Shown here one piece after another: positions 1 through 12,897 of a stretch of 64,000 nt of DNA. Positions within the stretch are counted from its first letter, which is position 1. Each line of letters starts with the position of its first letter. The notes beneath the pieces are model-generated. The model did not search any database. It was not told where the DNA came from and saw only the letters and a list, made by a program, of their open reading frames with translations. Source of the DNA: Lutraria lutraria (taxonomy: Eukaryota; Mollusca; Bivalvia; Venerida; Mactridae); contig OZ026851.1 of assembly GCA_964023205.1 (NCBI GenBank), positions 19,599,528-19,663,527 on the forward strand, in the 5' to 3' direction. A program made the translations under genes and the position numbers.

Positions 1-2365
1 ACATCCAAGCCCGATACCTTAAGCCAAATTACTAGCTGTTTCCAATCAACATTATGACGTCGTGACGCTTTGTGTCACTTTTTAGTGAGACCAGTATCCT
101 GGTGAGACGCTTGTTTTTTTTGTTAATTTTTCTGTGATAATCTACGTAAAAATAACTTCAATATGTAATTTTTGTGGATTTAATTGCTATACTTTCAAAA
201 AATTCCAAATGATCACTTGGATGTCCCGGAACCTGCATGGTCACCGTGTTTTAAACAATCCATCGTGACAGTCACAGCTTGTGAATATTACGGCACCTTA
301 ATTTCCAAATGGCGTGACAGCACGGGATTTTTTGAAAAGCAGATTAAAAAAAATGAAGAAGCATAAATTAAAGATGCATATTACTCAGAGTTGCTGATAT
401 TGTATTTGAAAAAGCAAATCAGGCAAGTAAATTTGAATGCGCTGTTTGTCTTACTTCCAAAGTTCACATGCACAGACTGGAAAGGCAGGAAGCAAGTCAA
501 ACTGGCCACAAAAAAAGTTAAAGCGGCCACACTTTAGATTTTATTCTGGTCAGACCGGCCTCAAACAGCCATATATTTTTTTATTAGTTTTCAAGCACGT
601 TATTTTTGTATATTTGACTATTTATAAATGTGAGATGTATCAGACATCTCCCGGATATTCGTCTCAGAATTTATACGTCGCTAATAAAAATGGCGGCGCC
701 CGGCAAGCATTGTCTGCTAACATTTACGTTTAAAAAATGCGTGTATGGACCTGAATAGCGCTTAATTAAAACAGTACCTCAATTACTGTAATCAGTTGCT
801 AAGGTGTTATTAGTGATGTTCACTCAGCTATGACTTCATGAGGTTAACACTATGCTCGACTTAGCAAAATAGAAATAAAATCCTAAGTAAAGTTACCTAA
901 GGCCATTATAAATTAATTGCTTGATTATTATCCCTGCCGGCCCCCTCTATTTAGTGTCGCCTCGACAAAATTTATTTTGAAAAAAAAAGATTGCGAGAAA
1001 AACATGTCTGTCAATGGGTGCCGCATATTAGTATAATCATTAATGTGCTATATATTGTCGCATAGTAAACTTGTCGTGTTCTCCGCGTTGAAGAGTATAC
1101 ATCGCCACACAGTTGATTTTTGTACAGCCAAGATCTTGAAAATGAAAACATGTTTTTTCTGATTGTTGCCGTTTATAAAGGACTATTAAAGGTTCTAGTT
1201 TGCATGTAATTGTAGCGACGTATCGTTTGACTTGCATGAAGATTTTTTGACCGGCAAACTTGACCAAACAGCACCAATTGACTGAATACAATGTTGCACC
1301 AAGGCATTCGTTGATAGCACCAAACTCAGACCTGAGTGACTTACTCATGTGGCTCAGTGTTTCAGGATCTGGCCGGTAGAAGAGACCCACCGATATTTTT
1401 ACACTAAGGCCGTTATTCGTCATCATTTTTGGAAAACTTACCTTGTTTACAAACAATATGAGTGCTCACAAGGAAGTGTGAGGACGGAAGTTCCTCACAA
1501 CATTATTGCCGAAGGATAAATTACACTTGTTAGGAGTTAAACAGGTGTGAATTATACTCTGTTCTCAATAAGCTTTTTGGAAAAATAAAAACAAAATTCT
1601 CCCCCCCCCCTGCCCCCTTTTTGAGAAAAATTTGGATGATAATCGAGCAATTACTTTATAATGGCCTAATGCTTAATGAATGCAGTACAATCAAGATTGT
1701 AACCCGAATCTTGAGTGATACATAATAATATACTTATAAAGATCGGTAACTGTCATACATGTATCTTGTAAATCAAACCGAAAATAGCTTGTCAAATCTA
1801 CCCAGTGACCTCCATTACTTTGTTACAGCGAGTATATTTTATTCTTTCGATAAACGCCGATGTGGGTATAAAATCACGAACGATATAAAAATATACTGTA
1901 GCTAACAGCGGTCCGAGTGATGTTAAGACATACTTTTTGTAAGTTGAAGGGCTTGCTGCTCCAGTTCAGAACAATATATTCATAAATATAACATTAAATG
2001 TTGCATATATGATAAAGAAAAAAGAATTTCTGCGTCGTATAACACCATCGTTTAAAAAATCGGTTTTAAATTGGTATATCATGGCCTTAATGAACACGAT
2101 TGGTGTATATTTTCGTGATTTCTAGACCCAGGAGTTCTTTAATATTAAGGATATGTTACAAGGCCTTGATAATTCATATGGTGAAATAATTCTTTTTAAA
2201 CAGGCAACATTACCCTTGTACATTAATATTTGATTGAATAAACAGTAGCCTACAGTACTAGGTCCTCGTTTCGGACAGAATTATTGATAGTTTTAAATTT
2301 TGTATCGACTCAGAAAGATCCCTGCATCACAAAATTCATCTCATTTCAGGCCTTCAGGCCTTTGA
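1..2365. other. Non-coding, no supported gene
   Basis: AT-rich sequence. A C-run occurs at about 1602-1611. The 138-codon minus-strand frame at 1040-1456 shows no recognisable domain and no splice context. Confidence 0.4.
690..758 (+). other. Short ORF with good start context
   Basis: AAAAATGGCGGCGCCCGG opens a 22-codon frame (MAAPGKHCLLTF...). The GC-rich start in AT-rich DNA resembles a first coding exon, but no clear donor or downstream exon was found. Function unknown; may be chance. Confidence 0.15.
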
Positions 2366-2693
2366 TTTATTTTCTCCTTAAGTGTTGTTGGTACATGAAT
2401 GCAACTTTACTTACAAGTATTTGGCATGAACAGAAGTCGTTGGCAATGTTGAATTTGCTATGCTCTGCTTACTTTTGACTTTATTGAAATTCTGGAAATA
2501 ACCATTTCCGTGAAAAGTCTCTGAGAGTTGCTGAAAATCTTTGATTTTCAATATCTCTACCATTATTTGGTCTGGAGCATTGAAAGTACACATGCTAGTA
2601 ATGGACATCAATGGAAATCAGTGGCACAAAAGGCGTGGCCATGCTAAGTTTACTTTGCAGTTTATTATCATTTTAGAAATGGTAGTTGGAGAG
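2366..2693 (+). repeat. Direct duplication, copy 1
   Basis: 328 bp beginning TTTATTTTCTCCTTAAG, repeated at 2923-3250 with a constant offset of 557 bp and only scattered substitutions. The similar short frames at 2541 and 3098 arise from this duplication and are not evidence of a gene. Confidence 0.9.
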
Positions 2694-2922
2694 ATTAGTT
2701 TCTTCCGCGGATGCTTTACGACAATTTTTTATCTTTCATTTACTCTTTAATTGTAGATTGTACAAACATGGGACCATTACATAGAAGTAGCGTGGATCAA
2801 TGGACATCTGTGATGAGAACAGATTTGGTATGGTACGGTTACTTTTGGTTTTATTACATTTCTAGAAATGACAGTTTGTGAGAAAATTCCCTAGCGTCAA
2901 GATTTTTTGACAAATCTATTTT

Positions 2923-3250
2923 TTTATTTTCTCCTTAAGCATTGTTGGTACCTGAATGCAACTTTACTTACAAGTATTTGGCATGAACAGAAGTCGTTGG
3001 CAAGGTTGAATTTGCTATGCTCTCCTTCCTTTTGACTTTATTGAAATTCTAGAAATAACCATTTCCGTGAAAAGTCTCCGAGAGTTGCTGAAAATCTTTG
3101 ATTTTCAATATCTCTACCATTATTTGGTCTGCAGCATTGAAAGTGCACATGCTAGTAATGGACATCAATGGAAATCAGTGGCACAAAAGGCGTGGCCATG
3201 CTATGTTTACTTTGGAGTTTATTAACATTTTAGAAATGGTAGTTGGAGAG
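2923..3250 (+). repeat. Direct duplication, copy 2
   Basis: Second copy of 2366-2693; same length with no net indel, so the duplication is recent or homogenised. Confidence 0.9.
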
Positions 3251-4454
3251 AAATTTATGACAAATTTTTATCTTTCATTTTCTCTTTTATTGTATTTTAA
3301 TTTATTTTATTATAATTCTAGATGTGTTGTCAAATGAACTTCCTTGGAATGATGGTGTAACTTGTTTGAATGTTGTGAACATTTAGTGTCAATATAGGGT
3401 TATCATTATTGGTGAGCAATTTTGTTTTTTGTTCATTTAGTCTGAATTTGTTTGGTGCTGTTTATTTGATAAGAAAGGGAGATAATCCCAAACAATTTGG
3501 TTTACTATTATAGTAAGAGTTATCTATTCTTGCCTTGATTTTTTTAAACTGTAATTTCAGACTTGATTACAGATGATTGTTCCATCAGAATATATCAGTT
3601 ATTCCATGAGCCTGAGTTGACTACATCTGTGTACTATGGGAAACAGATCAAGAATGTGTAAGTCTCTGCACTGACAAGTAATCAAAATATAGAACATGCT
3701 GTACAATTTTAGGAGATACTTAGCCAATCTTCTTTTTAGAGTTTTTGGGAGTTTTTTCTAGATGAATTATAGTATTAGTTTATAGTGTCTATTACTAGTT
3801 TGGCTAATCCTGGCCATTTGATTGGCTAGTGGTGATGACTGAATCTATTTATACATGTAGTTGATAGGTAAGTAAATCATGAAGGCATTTCTCTGTGATG
3901 TTTAACCTAGATAAGCTGTTGTGTGGCATAATATCTGAAATGCTATTTGAAGCTCAGTGTGGCTGTATCATATCAGATTATGGTGAATTTGTTAACATTT
4001 AGGGTTTTATATGAAAAAAGCAACTTCATACAAAAAACATAAACCAAAATGCTTCTTGTAATTCATCTACCTATGACGTTTTGTTATAGTTTTTCTTGTT
4101 CATGTTACTGAGTCAGTGTGACAGTGCAATGTTTTATATATTATTTCTACTAGGTATTATACATTTTACTAAAAGTTTATATGTACTTACCAAGTTTATA
4201 CTCTGAGACTCAGTCACTGACGAACATGTATGTTGTTGTATATTTTCAGTCTACATTGTAGATGTCTACTCTGTTCATACTTCATGTTGAAAGATCACAT
4301 GGACTACAGCATTCAGCTACATAGAAGACACACTCTTGTTCTTGTCTATGTATATACATCATTTCATAGATATATCTTAACTGAGAAAACTCAAAATTAT
4401 ATCAATAATACAAAGTTAAAGCTTATCTCCTGTTTTTTTACTGTGTATTACTCA
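3251..4454. other. Non-coding, nothing supported
   Basis: AT-rich sequence without recognisable exons or repeats. Confidence 0.35.
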
Positions 4455-5685
4455 GGGGCCGTATTTATAAAGCTTCTTAACTTAAGATTTTCTTTAATTT
4501 TGACTTAAATACCTGAAATCTGTTCATTTTGCTCTTAAATTTGAGAAATATCTTAAGTGTTATTTATAAATGATCTTAGCTTTATTTTTAACTTAAATAG
4601 CGACTTATTTTAAGATAGCTAAAAAGGTATCTTAAATGTTTTAAGAAATTTCTTAAAGCATGCACATTTTGTTTACCGAATCACCAACAGGACAGAAACA
4701 AATACTATTAACTGAAGTTACAGAGGGAACTAGATTCTATATTGCACTTTATTGATAAGTCCTTATATTTGTTATTTATCACCAATGTTTCAAAGAAATC
4801 AATCTTGTTAGGACTGATTCTACTGCAGTTATTTATATCCAAGTTTCAAATTTCAATATTTATGAATTCTAATTATGATTCTCGTTTAAATTTATAAATA
4901 CCATACGTAATTCCATCTTATTTATTACTTTCGTATCTTTTATAACAAGTACTTTGACTTACATTAGGGCTTGGATAACTGGCGCACCCTATAGGGATCC
5001 TTTCAAGGCAATGAATATCCATGATTAGATGTTAACATACACTATATCAATATTTCCATCTAATTATGTACAGTCTCGCATACCAAATTTCATCAACATA
5101 TTTTGACTTTTCTTCACCAAAGCAACCATAATTTTGACCAACGAGAAAAAAAACAACCAGAGATTTTCTAGGTAAATAAAAATTCCGGGTGCATGCCCCC
5201 GGATCTCCCTAGAGTAACCATGGGGCTGGGCCTCCCTAGAGTGCCCCGACTTAAATTTGTTTCTGGCTACGCCACTGTGTATACATGTATATACGACTCA
5301 TTGGTGTAATAATAACACTGTCATTATCAGCGACATCATTACTCAGTAATATGGTAGGAAATTTGTGAAATTTAACACGTATGTTGCATGATAAAGGGAA
5401 TATAACGTGCTGAATTTATTATTGATATATTTATCTTAAATTCTTACAGATGTGCGGGCGCGAGCGTGATAGAAATCATTTTGGTTCTATTTTTAGAAAG
5501 GAAAACCCCGGAATTCCGTAGCAACGACATCTTAAAACATCTTTTAAATTAAGAATTTTCTGTACTAAAATATTTCTTAAGTGCGTTCATAAATATCACT
5601 TATCTTAAGATAAGATTTTTTCATAGCTTAGCTAATTTTGACCAAGTTTAAGAAAATAATTAAGATGCTTTATAAATACGGGCCC
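4455..5685. mobile_element. 1.23-kb TIR element, non-autonomous
   Basis: Ends are GGGGCC-GTATTTATAAAGC on the left and, read inward from the right, GGGCCCGTATTTATAAAGC. Both are followed by subterminal clusters of CTTAA/TTAAG. No transposase frame inside. Target duplication not clear; superfamily unassigned. Confidence 0.6.
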
Positions 5686-6240
5686 AGATCAACAAATAAA
5701 ATGTAACATTTTTCTTTACAAACCAGAGGTGGCATAAATTTATGTTTGTCTTAAAGCTAAGATATATCTATGAAATGTATATAGACGATTCTGATTGTAA
5801 ATTAGGTTTATTCATTTATCAATTACTGACTGGATAAGATAGAAATCACATTTTTTGTACTCATTATTATAATTAGTTTTTGTTCATGGCCTGCCTACTT
5901 TCATTTTACATGCATTTTATATTGCTGATAGGTTCTGATTTATTTTCTAGGATACAAAATATTCATAAATTACTAGTAACTGTTCAAGCACGTGAGTGAG
6001 TTTCTGTCAACTTTCTTTTTACACTTATTTAATGTTTTTTTTGGGTTACAATTAGCTTTCTATGAAGGATGTCACAATAATTCCTTGTCCTACATTTTTT
6101 ATGCCCCTGTTAGTCGAAATGGCGGAAGGGCGTAAAGTGGACTGTCTGTCCTGCAGTCCATTCAAAATTTGGTTTCCAATGATAACTCGAGAAATATTTC
6201 ATGGATTGGTTTCGTATTTTACCTGAAGGTGTATAATAAT

Positions 6241-6623
6241 ACTAGAAATGTGTCCATAGGACGCGGATACCCCCGCCATTTCACACTGGACACAGAAATG
6301 AGTGTTGTGTGGCAAATATGTGAATACAACATAGAGCAGATTGCTCCAGGGACCTTGACCTTTGAGCAAGCGCATGATACATCGTGTTGTTATGCTGAAC
6401 ATTTGTGCCAAATTATTTCAAAATCCAATCATGCATGACAAAGTTATGAGCCGGACATGAAAATGCTGTAACAAACAAGCAAACACTATATTTATGTAGG
6501 GGGCATAAAAATAAAGACCAAATGTAATTTCAGTTAAAATCCAAACATTTACACAGGAGTTATGGCCCCTTTTTGAATTAGCTCTCAATTGGGGCATTCA
6601 TGTCCTCTGGACACATTTCTAGT
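6241..6623. mobile_element. 383-bp MITE with perfect 15-bp terminal inverted repeats
   Basis: Begins ACTAGAAATGTGTCC and ends with its exact inverse complement. The interior resembles dispersed bivalve repeats (TTTGACCTTTGA-type text). No coding capacity. Confidence 0.6.
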
Positions 6624-7914
6624 TCAAACATTGTTCTCTCATGAAATTCATCACTGTTTCTGTCTACTGCCACTTAACTGTATATGATGTTTTCTAGGCT
6701 TCAAGATACCCATTTTTCAAACGCTAAGTAGTATTGAAATCTTACATGTTCTTAACATTATTTTTCATAATATTTTCACTCCTTGCAAACAGATATTTTT
6801 GTTTTTTTATAATTATCAAAATTGTCCTCACCATGAGGTCATCTTCTTTGTAATGATTTAATTTTGTGATAAATTTCTAGTTGAGTGAACTGTTACTACA
6901 TGTATTCCTGGAAGGTTGATATTTGTTTTAAAATTTTGATTGTTCTTATTCAAACTTCTTATGTCAATTATTTTGTGAATGAGTGAATCAAAAACCTGAA
7001 GATTTTATCAGTTAAACATGTGATGTATGGTATGTGATACCTGACCACTATTGAAAATTTACACATTTTAATGGAGCAGTTTTAAAGTCTAGAAATCATT
7101 TACACAAATTCAGTCTTTGAATTAGTGGGTTGCCCCCTGCCTGAAAGCATGTTTTCCCTTCTTAAAGTCTTTTGGAGGGCAACCTAGTTTTAGAGAGTTT
7201 CCTTCTTAAAGTATATAGTCGGGCAACCTGTCACAAAAAATTAACTCAAAGACTGCAAATCTATTATGATTATCTTTGTAAGATCTTTATACCTATTGTT
7301 ACAGTTTGCAGTATTTTTTCAGTCCTTGGTATTTAATTATCTTATATGGTAGACGTAAACAAAAATTACAAATGTGCTTGTCTCTGGTTATACCATCATT
7401 CCTAATTTTTTAATAGGTCTGAATAGCTGTACATCCTCTAAGGCTCTTTCTCACTTTTTACCTTTCCTTACATTTTCAAGATTCGAAAGAAATCCCGTCA
7501 CAGCTAGCCTATTTTTAAAGAACAAGCAATCAGAAACTAACATTGTAGACTTTACTGTAATTGTTTAATGTATTGAAATGAGATACTTCCTCTATTATTA
7601 TTGAGTTCTTTATTGTAAGTTGTTTATTAAGAACTGTGAAGTAACTAGGCTAATTAGTATTTAACCTGTATGCCTTTAATGGTCAGTATTTCTGTGATGT
7701 TCTGGTAGGAGACATTATGTCAGAGACCCAATCTTTCAATGATTTGAGTGTTTCATTCAGAGAAGTTGACTGTAAGTTTATTATTGTTGTCATTGAACCT
7801 CTACAGGACCTGTGCACTGCAGGTCAGTAGGTCAAAGGTCACCCAAAGGGGGCATTGTGGTATAAAATTATTAAAAACATATCTGTTTCACTTTGCAATA
7901 GACATATACCTTAA
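6624..7914. other. Non-coding, nothing supported
   Basis: AT-rich sequence; no exon or repeat structure that I could support. Confidence 0.3.
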
Positions 7915-8302
7915 GGTAAATCGAATTTGTGACAAAATGGCCGTATGACATTTTAGCTATGTTGAATAAACATGGAAAAACATTTAATAGTGAAAATTTA
8001 AAATATGGAAACCCTTAATTTCCACATATTGAAGTTATTGTTGGACATTGTAGTTTAAATTAATTTTGATATTATGATACATTATTTTGGACACTGGAAT
8101 TAGCATAAGTTCAGTTGAGAATTATAGATTCTTGTTAATCATCGAATATTATTTTACTGAAACAGAAATGTACATTTAGTCATTAGTTATTGATAAAAAC
8201 TCATTTCAGTTATGTAATTTCAGTAATTATTGAACAATGCCACTTCTTTAGGATGCATAGCTAAAATATCAGACGGCCATTTTGTCACAAATTCGAATTA
8301 CC
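7915..8302. mobile_element. 388-bp MITE flanked by TTAA
   Basis: GGTAAATCGAATTTGTGAC at the left and its near-exact inverse at the right (GTCACAAATTCGAATTACC), extending through AAAATGGCCGT. TTAA stands immediately outside both ends (7911-7914, 8303-8306), as for piggyBac/Kolobok-type insertions. Confidence 0.65.
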
Positions 8303-9233
8303 TTAACATATCTAACAAGAAGATGTTACTGAAACACACTGCCCAATCCAGGTGACCTTGACCTTAAAATGTGGTTGTCATGAGCAACTAACATATTCTG
8401 TCAGTGTGTTATATATGGTGTTGATTAAAAAAGAAAACAATAAAAGCTGCTTAAAATATTTATTTGTTGTCATAAAATAATAAATGTCTTACTCTCACAA
8501 ATATTAATGGATGAAATTCATTTGGGCAACAAATTCTAGAAAGTTCTGTGGACGAATTCGATATGGCCGAGAAAACTTCGATCATTTCAAAAGAAAAGAA
8601 ATTGAAACTTATTTTTTCTAATAGATCATTCATCCATTAATTTTCATTGAGTAAAAGCATACACAAGTTACAAAGTCAAATAATCCATACCTAGCAACAT
8701 TTACCTTGTTATCCTTCAGATGGGTGTCCAGCAATATGATAGACACTACAAATATAGATATAAAATAATATAAATTACAGGCAATATTGGTCCTGCTAGG
8801 AATATATGCCATATATGTATGTGTCAATACCCAAAAACATAAATAAGGCTTCAAAAAACTATCAAGCAAATAATTAGAACAGTCAATCATAACATTTTTC
8901 ACAGGCCAGAGGACCATGTGACATGTCATAAAGCAAAGAAAATAGTGACAATTAAAAACAGCATTTTCTGATCATTAAACATTCAATATGATACCATAGA
9001 ATCTACTTACAAGACAATAATCCAGAAATTAATCCAACAAACTGTATTTTGTAAAACATGGTCAGCCATTTTGATATGTAAAATGATAAGCCAATCAAAA
9101 CAGTTTTTACAAATTAAAAGATCATGTGACATGACACAAACCAATGAAAATAGTTGTTACAACAAGATCTATTTTCTCTTGAGAGCCAATAGTAAATTTA
9201 TATATGAAATTTTGGGACACACAATAGTGTGTG
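8303..9233. other. Non-coding, nothing supported
   Basis: AT-rich; includes text like the dispersed GGTGACCTTGACCTT repeats. No exons. Confidence 0.3.
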
Positions 9234-9302
9234 GGTTTGTGGTGCAGTGGATAAGCTGCCTGACTGATAATCCGGAGATCGTGAGTTCAACCCCCACTCA
9301 GG
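9234..9302 (+). repeat. tRNA-derived SINE head (tRNA-Ile-like)
   Basis: An A box (TGGTGCAGTGG) and a B box (GAGTTCAACCC) at tRNA spacing, with an anticodon loop CTGATAA (GAT). The acceptor stem does not pair well and an AT-rich tail follows, so it is a SINE or tRNA pseudogene rather than a functional tRNA. Confidence 0.55.
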
Positions 9303-9626
9303 TAAGAATATTTATAAATTGTATAAAAATTGTATAAATTGTGATATGACATGTATGTACACTAACTAGTTAACTAACCCTCCTAACATACTAATATGAG
9401 CACTACTAACACTAACATGCAATCTAATATGTGCACTACTCACATACTAACAGTAGCACTAGTAACATCCTAACATAGCATAACATAACATGTACACATT
9501 CACACCATAACATGCAAGCAATTAACAAGGAACCATAAAGCAAGTAAAATAACCTAGCTGATAAAAATAAAATATTTCATTTTAAAATTCATTTTAAAAA
9601 TTCATAATATCTTTCCTCTTTTTTTT

Positions 9627-9860
9627 TTAATGCACCAATATTCTGTTTTGTGTCGATTATATTACAAAACACCAGATTATCAGGCAAATCAGTGATTTTA
9701 TGAAGAAAAAAAATGTAACAGCCAAAGGGAGGTAATTATTACCTCCCTTTGACTGCCGGATCTACTGTAAACATTTTTTTTTTCATAAAAATACTAATTT
9801 TCCTGATAATCAGAGTTCTAATGATGAAATAGACCAAAAGAGAGTATTGGTGCATTTAAA
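9627..9860. mobile_element. Palindromic MITE, about 234 bp
   Basis: TTTAATGCACCAATA at the left matches the inverse of the right end (TATTGGTGCATTTAAA). Inverted similarity continues to the middle, where 9724-9750 is a perfect 27-bp palindrome (AAAGGGAGGTAAT...). The whole element could fold into one long hairpin. Confidence 0.65.
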
Positions 9861-10424
9861 AAAAATATAGAAAAATAAAAAAAAGCAGCTATTTTTTGTA
9901 AAAAAAAATAAATCATGGTAACAGACAACCAGCTCATTAGAGAAAAAAAAGAAAAAAAATGTTTTCAAGTCATGGCATGTTGTTTACTGATAGAAACAAA
10001 AGAAAATATATTGTATAAAACTTTGTATGGATGGGTTGATATATAAATTGATATTACATAAGTTTCCTATCATTCCAAGTGCAGCCATTTTCATCATCAA
10101 AGTATTAAACATACATACATAGCAATCACTATTTAATTTAATAAATCGCTCTCTTGTATGTAATAAATTGAAAAAAAGAATTTATTATTTATTTAAGAAA
10201 AAATGCTATCAACAAAACACTTTAAACTTAAATTGTAAAAAAATACACACACTACCAGGCATCCCCTAACATATAAAAATAGAAATACATACAATCATTA
10301 AATTATTGATGAATTATTAGAGTGTCAATGTATAGAAATACTGTATGAAAGGCTTAGTGTGTGTACATGTATATACAAGCAGACAGTCAGACACATGTAT
10401 AAACTACCCATACTAATGTAATAG
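9861..10424. other. AT-rich non-coding, nothing supported
   Basis: Contains long A-rich stretches and simple sequence; no gene or element boundary seen. Confidence 0.3.
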
Positions 10425-10504
10425 GAGGAGGAAAGGGTCTCGAACCTGCGACCTCCTGCTTGTAAGTCAGAATTGATGCTCTACCAATTGAGCTGATCGG
10501 GCTG
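10425..10504 (-). repeat. tRNA-derived SINE head on the minus strand
   Basis: Minus strand: an A-box-like AGCTCAATTGGTAGAGC, a loop CTTACAA (TAC) and a B box GGTTCGAGACC at tRNA spacing. The acceptor stem does not close, so a SINE head or decayed tRNA is more likely than a tRNA gene. Confidence 0.55.
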
Positions 10505-10770
10505 GTGAATATCTTAGCCAATTTATAAATATAATATACACACGGCTACACTAATATAAACATTTATATATACCATCATACCTACACACTAGAGAAGGTA
10601 TGTACAGGTAAATCAGTAATGTATTTTTTTCTCACCAGGTACATTGTTTCTACAATTAATTGATTATATCATGTTCATGAAGTAATATAACACAATGGAC
10701 AGTAGATAAATTAGTTTTCAAATTTGACTTCCGAAACATACAACCATCTTAATACCTTATGAAAACACAA

Positions 10771-12276
10771 CATTGACAAGTAGATCACACATTTATAAAA
10801 CATTGACTAGTAGATCACACATTTATAAAACATTGACAAGTAGATCACACATTTATAAAACATTGACAAGTAGATCACACATTTATAAAACATTGACTAG
10901 TAGATCACACATTTATAAAACATTGACAAGTAAATCACACATTTATAAAACATTGACAAGTAGATCACACATTTATAAAACATTGACAAGTAGATCACAC
11001 ATTTATAAAACATTGACAAGTAGATCACACATTTATAAAACATTGACTAGTAGATCACACATTTATAAAACATTGACAAGTAGATCACACATTTATAAAA
11101 CATTGACAAGTAGATCACACATTTATAAAACATTGACAAGTAGATCACACATTTATAAAACATTGACAAGTAGATCACACATTTATAAAACATTGACAAG
11201 TAGATCACACATTTATAAAACATTGACTAGTAGATCACACATTTATAAAACATTGACAAGTAGATCACACATTTATAAAACATTGACTAGTAGATCACAC
11301 ATTTATAAAACATTGACAAGTAGATCACACATTTATAAAACATTGACTAGTAGATCACACATTTATAAAACATTGACAAGTAGATCACACATTTATAAAA
11401 CATTGACAAGTAAATCACACATTTATAAAACATTGACAAGTAGATCACACATTTATAAAACATTGACAAGTAGATCACACATTTATAAAACATTGACAAG
11501 TAAATCACACATTTATAAAACATTGACAAGTAGATCACACATTTATAAAACATTGACAAGTAAATCACACATTTATAAAACATTGACAAGTAAATCACAC
11601 ATTTATAAAACATTGACAAGTAAATCACACATTTATAAAACATTGACAAGTATATCACACATTTATAAAACATTGACAAGTAAATCACACATTTATAAAA
11701 CATTGACAAGTAGATCACACATTTATAAAACATTGACAAGTAAATCACACATTTATAAAACATTGACAAGTAGATCACACATTTATAAAACATTGACAAG
11801 TAGATCACACATTTATAAAACATTGACAAGTAGATCACACATTTATAAAACATTGACAAGTAGATCACACATTTATAAAACATTGACAAGTAGATCACAC
11901 ATTTATAAAACATTGACAAGTAAATCACACATTTATAAAACATTGACAAGTAAATCACACATTTATAAAACATTGACAAGTAAATCACACATTTATAAAA
12001 CATTGACAAGTAAATCACACATTTATAAAACATTGACAAGTAAATCACACATTTATAAAACATTGACAAGTAAATCACACATTTATAAAACATTGACAAG
12101 TAGATCACACATTTATAAAACATTGACAAGTAAATCACACATTTATAAAACATTGACAAGTAAATCACACATTTATAAAACATTGACAAGTAGATCACAC
12201 ATTTATAAAACATTGACAAGTAAATCACACATTTATAAAACATTGACAAGTAAATCACACATTTATAAAACATTGA
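10771..12276. repeat. 30-bp minisatellite, 50 copies
   Basis: Unit CATTGACAAGTAGATCACAC followed by ATTTATAAAA, exactly 30 bp, 50 uninterrupted copies (10771-12270) plus CATTGA. Only three positions vary: ACAAG/ACTAG and TAGATC/TAAATC/TATATC. The ACTAG variant occurs only in copies 2, 5, 10, 16, 18 and 20; TAAATC dominates from copy 22 on. Because 30 is divisible by 3, long frames run on both strands, but they are by-products of the repeat. Confidence 0.98.
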
Positions 12277-12399
12277 ACTATAACCATCTCATTGACATAA
12301 ATATTTATCTAAATTTATTAAAACATTTTGGTTCATTTTGGTAAATAAAGTCCAACTTAAGCACATCAGCCAAATAAAACTCCTACATAAAAATGACTC

Positions 12400-12897
12400 C
12401 ATACAACAGCCATAGTAAATCATCAAAAGTCCTGCATAAAGGCAAACCACATTATATTATTAAACCCCTAGAATAAAGACCAACCACATATAACAGCCAT
12501 ATTATATCATTAAACCCCTAGAATAAAGACCAACCACATATAATAGCCATATTATATCATTAAACCCCTAGAATAAAGACTAACCATGTATAACAGCCAT
12601 ATTATATCATTAAACCCCTAGAATAAAGACCAACCATGTATAACAGTCATATTATATCATTAAACCCCTAGAATAAAGACCAAAGACATATAACAGCCAT
12701 ATTATATCATTAAACCCCTAGAATAAAGACAAACCACGTATAACAGCCATATTATATCATTAAACCCCTAGAATAAAGACCAACCATGTATAACAGCCAT
12801 ATTATATCATTAAACCCCTAGAATAAAGACAATACACGTATAACAGCCATATTGTATCATTAAACCCCTAGAATAAAGATCAATCATATAACAGCCA
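12400..12897. repeat. 50-bp satellite, block 1 (about 9-10 units)
   Basis: Unit of 50 bp: TAAACCCCTAGAATAAAGAC then CAACCACATATAACAGCCAT and ATTATATCAT. The first unit is degenerate. The block ends where the duplicated 1.7-kb segment begins. Confidence 0.95.

Noticed and set aside
1040..1456. 138-codon minus-strand frame as a gene
   Set aside because: No recognisable domain, no splice or promoter context; length compatible with chance.
9234..10504. Functional tRNA genes
   Set aside because: A and B boxes are present but the acceptor stems do not close and SINE-like tails follow.
10771..12276. CRISPR-like regular repeats
   Set aside because: No unique spacers; units are contiguous and the genome is eukaryotic.
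10773..12344. 523-codon plus-strand and 308-codon minus-strand frames
   Set aside because: Both arise because the 30-bp unit is a multiple of three and lacks stops in those frames; no splice, start or composition evidence for protein.
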